A stretch of 64,000 nucleotides of DNA from Corbicula japonica (Eukaryota; Mollusca; Bivalvia; Venerida; Cyrenidae). The DNA lies in the NCBI GenBank assembly GCA_038501625.1, contig JAZAYU010000180.1, positions 887,501-951,500 on the forward strand, read 5' to 3'. The translations under genes were made by a program, and so were the position numbers. The first letter of the stretch is position 1, and every line of letters begins with the position of its first letter. The notes beneath the pieces are model-generated. The model searched no databases and was not told the DNA's origin. It saw nothing but the letters and a program-made list of their open reading frames with translations. Shown here one piece after another: positions 20,901 to 35,900 of this stretch.

Positions 20901-23900
20901 ACCATTTAAATAGTTAAGTGTTTAACTATTATTACTTAGTTAAACATATATCAATTATGTCAATAATGTAAGATTTGGGACATAAATCTGATTTCGCAAA
21001 ATGTTGATCAATTTGATATCAGTTGTTTATTTAAGTGTGATTGTTGGTCCTTCTGTTTAACATTTTCACGAGATCAATCAGTACTTTAATTAAAATGGGA
21101 CAGGTGAATAATATTCTATTTTTAGCTTTGGAATCTACGATAAAGACAACAGTAAACGTTACAATAATTCCCAGTACACAAGCCACACGGAGCTCAACAC
21201 TACCAAGTGAGTATTCAGCTCGAAATCTTGGCAATTCAATTGTTTAATCAGTTACTCAAAGTCTTACGTTAAAGACAATATAGAACAAAGCGAAATTCTG
21301 AATCGTTTACAGTTATAAGGACAGACATTTTCCCGTACTCCTTGAAGGCAGATATTGGGGCTGAGATTTTCACATTTTTCTACCATAGTTATTTTAAATA
21401 AAACTGAAGCCAGGCAATACAGGATAATCAAAATATTACCTTTGTTACGAATTACTATTATGATTATAATTAATAAAACTTCAAAAACTGATGTTTATCA
21501 TATGTATGTTCATCATGTGCATAGTTATAGAATTTAACGATACGATTTTTTTCTATACACTCAACCAAAGTTCTAATTGGTCACTTTTTGTCCGTATTTT
21601 TGTATTAGAAAGACATTGAATTCACTCTTTATTTATGATCATATGTCAATAAAAGTCTTCGACTTAAGTTTTAATCTTGTAATAATTGACTTCGGAACAG
21701 TTTGGCGAGAGTTATGCTTAATTTTTCTAAAAATGCATTTCTTGCATATAAAGGTCAAGCAAACAGAAATTTGCTCTTAATTTCTTTTTTGTTTTAATAG
21801 GACTCCTCATTAGTAGGAAAAACATAAAACCTTATAAATCAACAGAATTTTTTTTTAATAAATCCCTTTCAAAGTATCCAATTTTAAAATTACCTCCCTT
21901 TCCTTTAAAGACTGTTCTAATTTTGGCCCTGCGATGTAAGTAAATGGTATTGGATTCATTGAAGAAAACAATCAATAAAGATTAAGAACACATTAGATAA
22001 TTGATTTCAAGACAAAAGAGCACTTTTCACAACCTCTCTTGACGTAGGGAAGAAACGAAACCAGCATACATTGTAAACATACTGTGGTATCATTATATTT
22101 AGCGATGGCTTAATTTTCGCGTATTTCGCGCTCGGGCCAGTGCGCGAATTTAAAACCTAAGCTAAAATTCAACCATCTAGTTCCACATCTATACGTATCC
22201 GAAACGTGCTAATGTCCGAATATACCTACACATCGTATTTAGTTGCCAGTATCGCTATGTGATTTAAATTTGAGGTATTGAATATTTAATATTTTAATAT
22301 AAATAAAATAATTTTTTATTGTAAAAGTTCTTTTGAAATATTTTAAATGTTAGATCTACTTCAAAATTCTAACGACAATTTAGTCCTGGCATTTAGGTCA
22401 GGTCACGTTTTAGAAAACAGTATCGTTGTCATCTCATTCTGTTTATTTTGACACGTATTTTTGTTATCTACTGGTAACATGTTTGTTTCCATTTGACAAT
22501 TCTGACAATTTTGAGACGTTCTTGTTTCTTGTTAAATTTTTGAAGTATTCAGACCATTTGGAATATTTCTTTTCGTAATGCAGTCGAGTGTTTTGATAGA
22601 GTGTGTCGGAAGCAATAGCGTTTGAATGTTTTTGAAAATTTCAATTTTAATTTACAACCCTCTGTTTTGAGTAATTGTTTTACAATCAACTGACACTTTG
22701 GAAAATAAAACGGGTACGCAATTTAACATACCAATTATGTTATGAATGGTCCAGAAATATGGATCAAACTGGTCCCGTGTCAATTAGCGTCCCCGAATAA
22801 ACAGCGGTCCGATAATTGACTAACAAAGGAAGTGGTAATTTACCCCCTGCCAACTGACACATGATTAGCTCGCATGTTCGAATAAACAATAGGTGTTGAT
22901 AACGGATCAGTCAAATATCTGTTGTAATATAATAATTTAACTTTTTTTTTGAAAAATTGGATTTGCGCGAATTTACGTCCGCGCGAAACAGTCATTTTCG
23001 GCGATTGCGCGAAATTTCGTGCCAGCGAAATTAAATGATACCACAGTGTACAATTGATGACCAATTAGAAAACTTTGGTTGAGTGTATTCTCGTGAACAG
23101 CTGTCATTGTAGAAGGTAAAATCAATATTTATGCCCATATTTTATAAACAGTAATGTATAATATTATAAGTTCTTAATACACTATAAAACATGCTTTAGA
23201 TTATTGGAAAATGAAACATTCAGAATAAATTACTGATTGTGTTGTATTGTCCACTATCAAATTAAAATGGCTTCCTGATATGCATATATTACTTTTTTAA
23301 GTTACTAGTAACCCATAATTTAATTAAAAAAAACAACACACTTTGGAAAGGAATAACCTAATCAATCCTTACTTTCATTAACAATATGTCGAAATGTTAA
23401 TTTTCATTTTCTATTCTAATGTATCATTCATAGATAAAACATTGCAGTCCAAAATAAAAAGGGAAAATCTTTTTTTCCCTTTTGAAATCAGTTTTGCTAC
23501 AGAACGATTTTTCAAGGCAAACAGCTGTCTATATTCGACGTTTTTTGCTCTATAAATGCAGTGGATGTTGATCATTTCCGAAGAAATTTCTGCTGAAAAT
23601 CTCTTAAAGGTCCAAAATAATGAATATAGGAACTGTGGAAATTAATAATAACCCTTGACTCTATATAATTTCACTCTCATAGCAGTAATATCTGTTCAAC
23701 TTGCAATATCTTTATATTTCTAGCAGAAATTTCTGCTGGAAATTTTACCGAAACAACTGTGGTGGAAAAAATGCTTTGAACTTACCAGCAGAAATTTCTG
23801 CCAGAAAATTTATCGAAATACAAGCTGGTGCAAAAAGTTTATTGCATTTCCAGCAGAAATTTCTGCCAGAAAATTTATCGAAATACAAGCTGGTGCAAAA

Positions 23901-26900
23901 AGTTTATTCCACTTTCCAGCAGAAATTTCAGCTGTAACCTTCACCGAAATGTGCAGAACATTTTTTCAACAAACAATTCAATTTAAAATACGGTATAAAA
24001 ATAATATAAATTATGGAACAACGTCGTAAGATCATTAAAAGTTGAATAATTTTGGTCGTTCAAACATAAATTATGAGCACGACAATGTATTTGTATAGCT
24101 TTACGTTCAATAATTGTCGATATGAAGACTCAATTAACGTCTAACATAAACATATAGCAGAAGTTTGTGTTTAGTCATGAAACAGATAGGTTGAAAAAAA
24201 GTTATTGCATAACTTAGCAAGCATATCTGAAAACATCTTGGTAAAAATTGTAGGTGCAACCATATCATTCACGGACATGAATTAAAATATGACGCTTATT
24301 GCTTCTTTGTTAGTAAAAGTATCAAATAATAAAAAAAGCACAGTAAAATATATAAATATAAGAAATCTAAATCGTTTATCTAATTTTAATAAGGACGAAA
24401 ACGTTAATTAAATGGTTCATTAATTTGAAGAACTACAAGAATACAAGTCTGTAAAATATACGTTTGTATGATCATACTTGTTTACTTAAAATATATTTCC
24501 ATAAATAAAGATTATGCTTATAAAACTTCTTTTAGTCGACTTAAAGCCATGCGTTTTACAGAATCATTTCATTCCTATATAACATTCCCAAATGAAATTT
24601 AAAAAAGGCAACGATTCAGACATTTGTCGGAATGATCCATACATGTGTGAAAAGAATCTTCCAAAAACGAATCACAAATAATTACAGAACTTAACTACTG
24701 TAGCATTTAAGTGTATTGGTCATCAATATCGTCTACAACAGGTGACTCATTATGGTTTCTATGTATGTACACAAGATTTTATACACTTTCTACACCATAA
24801 TAAATGAGATAAATACAGAACAAAATATGAAATTAGTATTTTCTCAATATGATGTTCATGAAACTAGTCCTAATTAGTAAATAATTCAGGGTCATACAAT
24901 ATTTACAAGCATAACATTTTTTGCACAAACACATTATGCGAGAATCAAACTAACTTTTAAGCATTACCAACCCAGCTTCTTTATACCCTCAGTTATTACA
25001 TTTCTTCAATAAGACATATGCAGTTATATTCATTTTTCCATTCGTTCTTCCATTTAAGAAAATTGCTTTAGTTCTTGTAATATTATGTCAAATATCTATC
25101 TCACCAGTCGACGATGACGTTCTTAAACAGGTATATCTTCAATTTTCTTTCCAAAACTTCTATATTTAATTTAAGTAACGATGGTAAAATAATATTTGGG
25201 TTTAAGGTTCTAATTTGCTCCTTGTACACTGTAATCGTTTTCAATGTCTGTCGTAAGTTCCTTTTGCATTCTAAAATAATTCGTTTATTGTTTGTTTCCT
25301 TTCTGTCCTTTTGACCTCTGAGTTGTTTTGCTGATGGTATTCGTGAACGTTAACAAGTACATGTACCAGGGTCACCTCTGCGTAGAATATCTACCGTTTT
25401 AATAAAACCAGAATCTCTACATCCTGGTTGGTATGCCCGACATATTGAAGTGAACCTGAAAAAAAGACAGTTAATCATTTAACTTGCTGCAATTTGTTAT
25501 CTTTATAATATTTGAGGAAATAAAGAACAAAATACTATCAAAACGGTTAGCCAAGACCGCATGAAAAATATAGTTAAAATCTGACTGGCAATAGTTGAAT
25601 AAATGCTGTTTTTATTTACATAATAATATTATCCTACCGTGCTTACCATGCTAATTAATAAGAATAGTGCCAATAAACAGACACCATTTCGACTAATTTA
25701 ATTGGTGTGTTACACGTGGCGAAATTAGTGTGCGTCATTAGCCAGAAAACTACAAATCACAACATAACATTTTGTTTCTCTTTATAACTTTTTTCTTCAA
25801 AGCATTATTTGTATGAGAACGATTTACATTTTTTCTGTATCAAAGTGGATTCATTTTGATATTCATCAAACATTCATCGTGATTTATTTGGAGCAATTTT
25901 TATAACATTTAATAACGGTGAAGACTAGAGTTGATAAAGGTGATTTGTTGCGGACGGGGAGACACACGGGGAGGTAAACCTATAGTCCCCTCCGATGCAG
26001 ATTACGAAAAGAGATTCCAGAACATAAATTAATGGCATGAATCAAGAAACAAATTTATAAAACATCGTGTAATGTACGGGGTAAGCGCAAGTCAAGAAAT
26101 TACTGTTTTTACTTCGTTACTATTGTTAACATTTCATCAAAATGAGATTTACATCAATACTATCATAATTATTTACCATATAGGCTTGCTGTTCTTCTGT
26201 CCGCAGTTGTAGATGACACAGTAAGCCGAGTGTTCTTTTCATTTAATATGATACATATGGTATTAATTGTAAAAAATCAAAAACATTAAAAGCTATATAA
26301 ATACCTTGATTCACGACTCATGATGACATGAACTGATGTTGGTTCACCTTTCCCTTTTCTCATCTTGTTTTATATTACTGTCACTCCATTCTGCAAACCC
26401 CTAAATGTTTTTTACAACATAAAACTAATTAAAACAGACGTTTATTAGTTGAAAGTACTTCATGTATCTTAACCTAGCGGGGGTTTTTCTGACCAAGTAC
26501 TGCATGGTAGTATAAATTGCTCTTATCTCTTATTCTTATACTATGTGGATAATACTTCTGAGCTAATCTAGTTTATGTCAGCGTAAAGTTTTCGTTGGCG
26601 TCGAAAATTAAGCACCGTGAAATAACATAATACCACAATTTATAATATGCATTTCTATAATATAAACATAAACGATGGTATATATTATTCACATATTACT
26701 GAGAATTTTTAACTGATTTTCATTTTTTTCTCTCTTTTTCTTTATGTTTTTAATCATCAAATCAATTATTTTTTTCATTTTGGGCTTTTTTTTTATTTCA
26801 GATGTTTATCCTTTTTCATATCACAACATACAATACAAACGACTTGATATTAAGGTTCAAGCAAACACGATAAAATCCTTAATATTTAGTTTGTCTAAGT

Positions 26901-29900
26901 CTAATGAGGGTGCTATTCAACTATTAGTCAATGGGTTATTCTTCTTTCGATTTTCTTGTTTTTAAGGAAAAATTTTACGGTTCAAGAGTTCATCAAAATT
27001 AACCATTATAAACTCCAGACAAGTTCATCATGGTTACATGCAAATATGTTCTTTCTATATTCAAAAATGTATCTTTGTCAATTTGATATTAACACGATTT
27101 AGCAGTTTTTAAAAATAATAAATAACGTTAGAAAGTATAATATGGAGGTTTTCATGAAATTGTTTGTTTCTGCTTTGAAAAAAAAAATAAATTGCACCTA
27201 ATTCGCATAAATTCGGATTAAAAAGAGTAGGGTATATTCTATGAATAACTTGTTTAGCTTACTACTAAAATGTTAATTAAAATGATAAATATGACTTAGG
27301 TAAAACACTTTGATATTCTTTCGAACTGTGGAGAAATAAGACAAATTATTTGCTTACCTGTCTCGGATTTGATGCTATCATTTTTTATCCACAATAAAAA
27401 TTACAAAACACCGCAAAACAAGAAACGTTTCGTTCTAATGCGCGCAACATTATCACCCTTCACTAAACTAATTGAACGAATAATATGCCAATCGGCCTCA
27501 TGCAAAATGCCTAGACTGGCTCCCGTTCCTATGTTCTGTTATTATTTATATTCCCCTGTCATCCAGTTATATACTAAGGCACATCAATTTTTCTGATTTT
27601 AACTTTGCTTAGCTCTCAGAACATAGATTGTTCGACAGAAATAAGAAAATGAAACTGAGAACTGTAATAAAGATATATGTAAAACTATTATTAAAAATAA
27701 TTAAAATTAGAACCATCTAGCTGACCGCTAGGCTAACCCATTTCTTATCCTGGATTTTATCTGCTGACTGATCAGTACATTTCATGATAGTTCACCTCAC
27801 CACAGGAATCATAAATTTGCACAACTGATATCGCGAATCGAATTACAAATTTGTTTACCGGTCGATTGAACATGTTACACGTTGAAAGTAATTACTAACA
27901 GAAATCAATCATATATAATTTTTATTTATTTGATTTTACCAACAAATATGTTACATAAACAGTAATCTCAACAGGTATAATAGACTAAAATGAAATTTAA
28001 GCACTGCTTGCAATTTCCAGATTTTGGAATTTCAATAGTGTGTGTCTATTGGTATATTGCCTCATAAAGAAGATTCGAAGTTATCGAGCGCTTGTTGGAA
28101 AAATAGAACTGTAAAATGTTCATGGTATTGCATTAAACGATTTTTTCAGCATAACTGTTATCATCATGTTCTCTTTCAATAAATTGCATTTACCTTTTAA
28201 ATTTGAATTTATACACTACTCTTTAACTATTATCACATCGCTTTGCACAGTCAACATAAAACAAATTATTTTATCAAGAATTTTATTGTAAAATATCTTC
28301 AATTTGCATTTGAAGCACTGGTGAACTTCCATTTGGTTATCATAAATTTAGCTTATGGGATCACTTGAAAGATATCTGAAGATTACGGCCCAGCGGCCTA
28401 GCGGCGTGAAGTTGGCAGCTTAGCGGCTTTATTTTGACGGCCTAGCGGGCTGTACTCAGCGGCCTAGCGGCCTCTTGTCCAGTTTGGCAGGCCGCAAGAG
28501 TACCAACTTCGCGCTGTAATGCCTACAGGCTGCAAGACCGCTAAGTTCACGCCGCTAGGTCGATTGGCTGCTAGGCCTCCAAATTACGCCGCTTTTTCGC
28601 TAATCATCAAGGCCGCCAACTTCACGACGCTACGTAGACAAGTCCGCTAGGCCGACAACTTCACGCCAACTTGACGCCACAATGCCGCAACTGTATGCCG
28701 CTAGGCCGCTAATTTCACGCCGCTATTTCAAATTCATTTTTCATTACGAAAAATTATTTTAATAACCAACAAAAATCGTTTCGAACTTCAGATGTATTAA
28801 TTATCAATTTGTCATACTTGACTAAAGATCACTGAAGAATATAATATAATAATAACATAATTTTCGCGTTTTCTGCACTAAAACAAGAACAGAGGCTTTA
28901 AAATAATAGTTTAAATATTATATTTTGTTTAGAAGCCTCGGCGAATTAAACAGAAATTCATATACCGTAACAATGAATTGGATACGGCCCTTAGAGCATT
29001 TTTAGTATATGACACATCTCTGTTACACCTTTTTACCTATACATTTGAATGTTTAGTATGCTAGTCGTGAGTTATTTCTTTGATCGGGTTTTCAAAAATG
29101 TATACGTTCATAAAGCTACATTAATAAATGCAAGTTGGCCTGCTTGCAATCTAATACTGTGGTGGGATTGAATGTTTCCCAGAGACCAGAGAAATTTATG
29201 GTCATTTAACTGTTATCGCCGATCGCCGGGACTGATAAGCTGAACTTCCCCTTGATGCTTGATGTTAAACATGTTTGTGTATAAAGCCGTGATTTGCTTT
29301 AAACCAGTTGTCATCTTCACGCAGCTTTAGATCATGGAATATTTAACATGTGTCTGTCATATGTTATCTTATCACCACTTGGCTTGTATAAACAGTTTAA
29401 TATTATGTCCCAGGCATTTTGCATTTGGGAACATTTTCGATTTTAACTTTAGTTGAAGTAAAGTTTTGTTTCGATACTTTAATATTCACTGAAAAAAAAG
29501 ATTTCATACATTGTAATATCATTTTATTATTTTCACAATTATTATTTATGCAACAATATGGTGTAAACTAAATTTAAAAAAAAAAACTGAAAAATTAAGA
29601 CAGGTGTTAATGTTCACAACGGTTGCTCGGGGAGACTTTACGGCCGCCACACTGTACTGTGAAGTGTAATTAAAATAAAGCCTGCTTCCGACAAGCAATC
29701 AAAACCGCAGGGTGCGTCGCCTCGTAACTCTTAGCACGTTACCTAATAAGCTAGCTCGGATAAGTTCCGAAAGGCTGCACGGATTACCCTGATAAACGTG
29801 TTTCTTGTCAAATTATAGTTTTAAGTGTAATCGGAGTATTTGCACACACTGGGCCCACAAAACATATTGTAAGCTCAATGACAAGCGTCTTCAAATTCAA

Positions 29901-32900
29901 ATATTATTCAATTTAGCGCTGATTGTATATTAAGAGGTATCATATTATTGATCAACTGTAAAAGTTTTTACCAACAGTGATGGAATGGAAAACAACAGAT
30001 TCAACATTCGGAATATGTTTTAAATCTAGATCTTCATCTTTTTATTTGATACGGCATATATTTGACAATCTATCGTATATGGTTCGTTTAGCAAAATAAA
30101 GTTGTTTTAAGTTAGCATCATGTTTCCGATACACTATTTGATAATCACACTTATTTAATAACTTTCGCAGAACACTTCAGCTAAATTGATCTGTAATGGG
30201 CTTACAAAAGACAATTTAAAACAATTAGCACTGAATCCAAAATAATACCAAAATAAAATATTAGCGCAATTTCAATAACATTGATAAATTTATATTATTT
30301 ATGTAACTAAAATTTCGGAAAAGACCAGGGGTCCTAATTTTACTCTGACTTCATTATTATTTCAATAAAATTCAAAGATAGTAATTATGCAAGTAAGTAA
30401 GTAAGTAAGTAAGTAAATTCTGTATTATAGAGGGGGCATAGTATAAAGTATGGAGTGGAGTCTTGGAGTGGAGTCTGGAGTCTGACCTTGGAGCTGAATT
30501 TTGGAGCTGAATTTTTGGAGAGAAATTTTGGAGTGACCTTGAAATTGATTTTTAATAGAGTGACTGAATCTAGACTAGAAACGCACTGTTGTAATTGTGA
30601 TTATAATGTTATGTTTATTCATGTCGTTAAATAATTTATTTTTAACATGCCAAGAAATCCCCAAAGCAAACTTCAACCTTTCTGTTTCTACACAGCTGTC
30701 CTGAAATGATCTTAACTTGACCACATGACCCTATTAACCTTCTCTAATTGCAGTAGTTCGAAGCAGGCGATTGTTTATTCAACAAGGTTTATCAGTTATC
30801 CTGCAGTAGAGTTGCAGATGATACTTTATACATGTACATGTAAACTGCAGTGGCATTTCTGTGAACATCTCTTAATGCATGTATCAATAAATTGACTGTT
30901 ATATAAAAGAATATGATAGAAAGTTTCCGAAATAAGTTGATAAAATAAAAAAGTGAGTGATTACAGTATATGTATATGCGATAAATAAATGGGCCTTATG
31001 TTATCAAATCCAATATTCACAATAAATAACCCTTTCTACCATATATACGATTAAATGGCATGGACGAACAGTGTAGATCCAGATCAGCCTACACATCTCT
31101 GCCATCTGGTCAGGATCTACACTTATTTGCGTTATTTCTGATCAAAAAGCGAACAGTGCAGATCCTGATCAGACATCAAGGATGTGCCGATTGATCAGGA
31201 TCTTCGGTATGGTATTTAACTTTATCTATTATTAAGTGCAATTAAAAACATTGATCATAAATAGCTTAGAAGACATTCGTGTGTACTGAAGCGTGCTTAT
31301 TAATACATAAAAAATATGTTTTGTTTACTATGAGATTTGAACCCACGACGCTAAAGATAAAAAAGAATATCATTGTCATAATGAATAATAAAATATTTCA
31401 AAACAAAGACCAAAACCACCTCCTAGGTCAGACTCCAAAATCTCACTCCAAAAATTCAGCTCCAAATTCAGCTCCAAGGTCAGACTCCAGACTCCACTCC
31501 AAGACTCCACTCTAAGACTACACTCCATACTTTATACTATGCCTATAGAGGGTGACATATTTAGCAATAAACTAATCTTCCATATGAACCTCCTTACAGG
31601 TAAAAACATACAAAGATTAAGATAAACACGATGATCATAAATAAAACAACATCACAAAACACAATGTGATATTATAATTAGAATGAAACTGCAAATAATA
31701 TATCTGTGGTAATGTTTAGGTTTTTTGCATTTAATGGGTAGGTGCATGCGTGTGCGCGCGTCTGTGTGCATGTGCGTGAGCGTGTGCGTGTGTGAGCGTG
31801 GGTGTGGGTGCGCGAGTATGTGTGCGAGGCCTATGTGAGTAAGTCTGCGCAAGAAAGAACTGAATATTTAAGAAATTTGAGTACATAAATCAATATAATA
31901 CACAATGCATTTTATATGCATGCCTTAACACATTTGCTGTTTCATTGAGGCAATATTATACATTTTCCTTATCTTAAACAACAATGAATCATCCAGTCCA
32001 CCTCAGACACAAAGTTTTAAAGGTGTCTACAGTAGAACAATCTTTAATTTCTTTAGGAACGCTGTTCCATAAACCACTGCCTGAATACAGTAAACTATTT
32101 TTATATAATTCTAAGTGTGGCATTGGAAAAGATTTTATTAAAGATTGCAGTTACTCATTATTTACACCAGTTAACGGTTCAATTCTGATCCATACCAAAC
32201 GACGGCACGCAACGGCGGCGAACATGGAACACATAATGCCGTATTTTCAGATAAACACAACTCCATGATCAGCGACGTATGGTCCAGAGATAAAAGAATG
32301 GGTTTGCCCTTAACAAGAAAACAATGGGCGGAACTGAAAAAGAATAAAATTTTGACAGGGAATATGCGAAAATAAACACTGTATATCACAGAGAAAGCCA
32401 AATGCAAAACCAGGAAGTATATCATAAGGGTGATTGAACAGTATCCAAATCTCTTTATTGGCTAGTATATTGAAAACACCTATCTTACAACTGATAAAAT
32501 CATTATTAAAAGGGTAATTTAAGATGCACTATAAGCATACATAAGTATCGTGGCCATCGATTTCCAAAGGACATAACTGCGCTGATTTAATGCACGGGGA
32601 GAAATTTTACAGCTGCCTCACGGCACAAAACGTTTCTGTGTTATTGGAATAAATGGAAAAAGAAACTTAAAAGCCACCGACCTAGACAAAAATGAATATA
32701 TTGTTTGGTTTGATTGAGCCTGTTTACGGTTCATGGATAAGTATACAAGCGATTGCAATTGTCAGAAGTGACTGGTATTGAATATATGCTGCGTTTTTTC
32801 TTTTGAAGATAAATTGAGTTTTTGATTGACAAATTTAAATGAATGCCATTAAAGATTACAATGAGATGCATAACCTGAAACGTAACTTAATGACTCAATA

Positions 32901-35900
32901 GTATCAGTTACACATTTTAAAACAATGTATTGCAAATAATCGCCGATACCCAAGGCGTCAAGGTTTTTCTAAAATCTGTTGTTAATTGAGGAAATAAAAA
33001 ATAATTAAAGAAATCAAATTGCATACTATGGAATTCATATCCATATACATTTGATCTCTTTGCTTATCATTCTTAAGCAACAAATGTAATATGACAGTGA
33101 CTTTTGTTTAAGATTTTATTAATGATTTGTGTAATTTTAAAAACATAGAGACGCGATCGAATTCTTTTAATATACTGAGTGCCAATGAAAACGCAAAACT
33201 TGATTTTTGGAATATTTTTGATGTGCGTAAAAGTTTAATAAATTGGCAAATGTAGATGTGTTTTAAATCAATAAGTAACCAGTCGATGCATTAATGGTCA
33301 ACTGATTTTTAAACTTTCTCTCCTACAGTAACCCCGTACAAACACAATAAATGTTTGTTTCGGCATGTAAACATGCATGAATAACCTCAAAACAAGTCAA
33401 TTTGTTAACCTCAACTTACGGCCACACAAATCCCAAAATCCCATAATCAGTTTTCAAGTTTTTACTTCACACAAATGGGATAATGGCAAGCGTTTTAGAC
33501 AACGGGCATTTGAGGTTTTGGGCATGATCCAAGGAGGGATGTCTCGACATGAAATCGCTCGACAGATGCATTGGTCACTGTCGACAATTACCCTTGGTGG
33601 AACAACTACTTTTTGATTTTAAAACACATCTTCCTTTAGAAATTTTTGAAACTTTTACACACATCAAAAATATTCCAAAAAAATAAAAGAGTTGCGTTTT
33701 TCTATTGGTACTCGGTATACTTCTTTACTTCCTGCCGTGGTGTTCTTCAGATCAACCTTAGTTGCATTGTTCACAGTTCCGTCATGAGCTCCTAGCCACT
33801 TCCTATTGACTGTGTCATTAGCTATTTATGTTGAATTGTTTGTGTATATGTCTTTTTTTTATGAAAAATTGTCGAATTGTGTAATTGGACTGCAACTTAT
33901 TCCAGTGTCGTCCTGAACATGTATGAGACCCAGACGGTAAATGAGATTATAAAACCTCGTTAAAAGCACAATTTGAAAAATGCTTTACTACTGATCGATG
34001 CAAGGCTCTTCCTGTTAAAATTTTGTATAGTCGTATGTTTTATAAGGAGATAATTTTTCTTATTTTAGATATATCTTAACCACTTGATTTTTTTTCCTCG
34101 AATTTAGATTAACCTCTTTTTTAATTATCATACAGAAAGCGGGAAAAGAAAGTGAAATGATATCGTTAAGTAAAAGCTTTTAAAGATTGGATATGGCAAG
34201 AAAAGTGAAATGATAAAAATGCAAGACATACTGAACATACTAAAACTCAAAGCATTAAAATTGTCAATGTAGATCGTTTTGCCGGTATAAAGCTTGCATG
34301 TTTTGACGCTAGTACAGGTTCGTACAAGTGATTTAATCAAATAGCCGACAAACAAAATTGATATTTTCTATAAAAGCTATAAACGTGTTGACATCATAAA
34401 TATCCGTCGAACTTTGTGCACATTACATAGAGAAGATCTATCTAAGGAGTCAATGCAGTGAAGCAGTCTAACAATCCGGGATTTGCGATCCCGCATTTTA
34501 TCAGTGATTATATTTTCATGGTTTTAAAAGAAATGATTTAATAAATTATTGTAATAATGAAATAATTACGAATCTCTCAGGATATGTTATCCGAATAAAA
34601 GATATAACAGGCGGTGGCGGTGAGCTATGTATACAGAAAGACGAAAGCGAGTCTTTAAGTGTGTGTGTATGTATGTGTGTGTGCGCGCGTGCGTGTGTGT
34701 GTGTGTGCGTGCGTGTGCGTGCGTGCCTGCGTGCGTGTATGTGCGCGTGTGTGTGTGTGTGGTTATTAATTCGTGTAATACATAAGATACTAGAAAAAAT
34801 TGCACAAGCTACATAGTGATTTGTTTCTTTGATATTCTGAGTGATGGAATTTACTATACAAACCAGGGACGTAGCTAGTCCTCTATTCATGTGGATTCAT
34901 TATTTTTCCAGTGTCACCCTCTCAGATTTGTTAAAGCAATGGCGTAATCTGGTGGAGATTTTATACAAAGAGGGGTTCTCAAGCGGTGTTTAGTATTGAA
35001 ACCACAAGGATATTTTGATCACTAGTCCAGTACGCATAGTGCTGCTTTTGCTGAATTAAATAAAAATGTGGAAATCCATGCACATGTGGATTCATCAGCG
35101 TACTCGCGTATAGAAAGCTACGCTCCTGCAAACACGTATTTTAACCAACGTCCCACGAATGCATACATGTGATCGCAAGAGAATAACAAATAGGATGTTA
35201 GTTTCTCCAAAATCTTAAATTTCTTATTTCAAACTGGACATTTTACAGATAATAAATAAAGCAAATCCTTTTTTTTGTGTTTTAGTGTAGTATTCAAAAA
35301 AACATCATTTTTTACATGTAAGATACTCCAATGAAAAAGAATAATTTTACAACATGTATGCAATGCCATGTTGGGAAACCAAGAATTCATGTTAAAAAGC
35401 TTCCAATTTCTTGAATGCTAACTTACCAAATTACTGGATTATTTTATTTGATGATTAATTGAAATTGATGATTTTTAATTTACTTGCATTTTAAAATTTC
35501 ATCCTTGAGACGGAGAGAGCGGACGTTAATTTTGTATAAAAGTTATTTGTTGTCACTTCTGCTACGGCCGTAGTCTCAGATTAGTCAATGCTTCTAGACA
35601 TTCTGATAAGGGTCTACACCGATAGTAATACTGCAAAACAATGCATTGCCTCAGATAAAAAACTGGGTCGGATTGAACTTATGGCAAATCAAATGGGATA
35701 AGAATTAAATTGGTCAAATTATGACCTTTACATATTATGTTTACCTGTCATTGTATGTATTGCATTGTCGGTAATTAAAACAACGTGTGATAAATATTGA
35801 CTAGTTCTAAGCGTATTTATAATATTCGCTTTTACAAAACTGATTGATTTTCTCCATTTCTTAATCCATCATATTTCTGAACCTGAAGGTGCTAAAGATT

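Larger units (their letters stand above)
23441..27357 (+). repeat. Left inverted arm of the giant element
   Basis: Landmarks paired in reverse with the right arm: 23441-23495 with 47939-47993; 23760-23940 with 47525-47720; 24450-24600 with 46912-47075; 24840-25020 with 42820-42995; 25350-25455 with 42549-42641; 26177-26401 with 41785-42005; 27140-27350 with 40490-40735. Similarity fades at about 27357. A segment of about 190 bp (24601-24795) has no partner. Confidence 0.8.

Noticed and set aside
34546..34890. Long His/Thr-rich open frames on the minus strand
   Set aside because: They are translations of the TG/CG microsatellite at 34660-34762.
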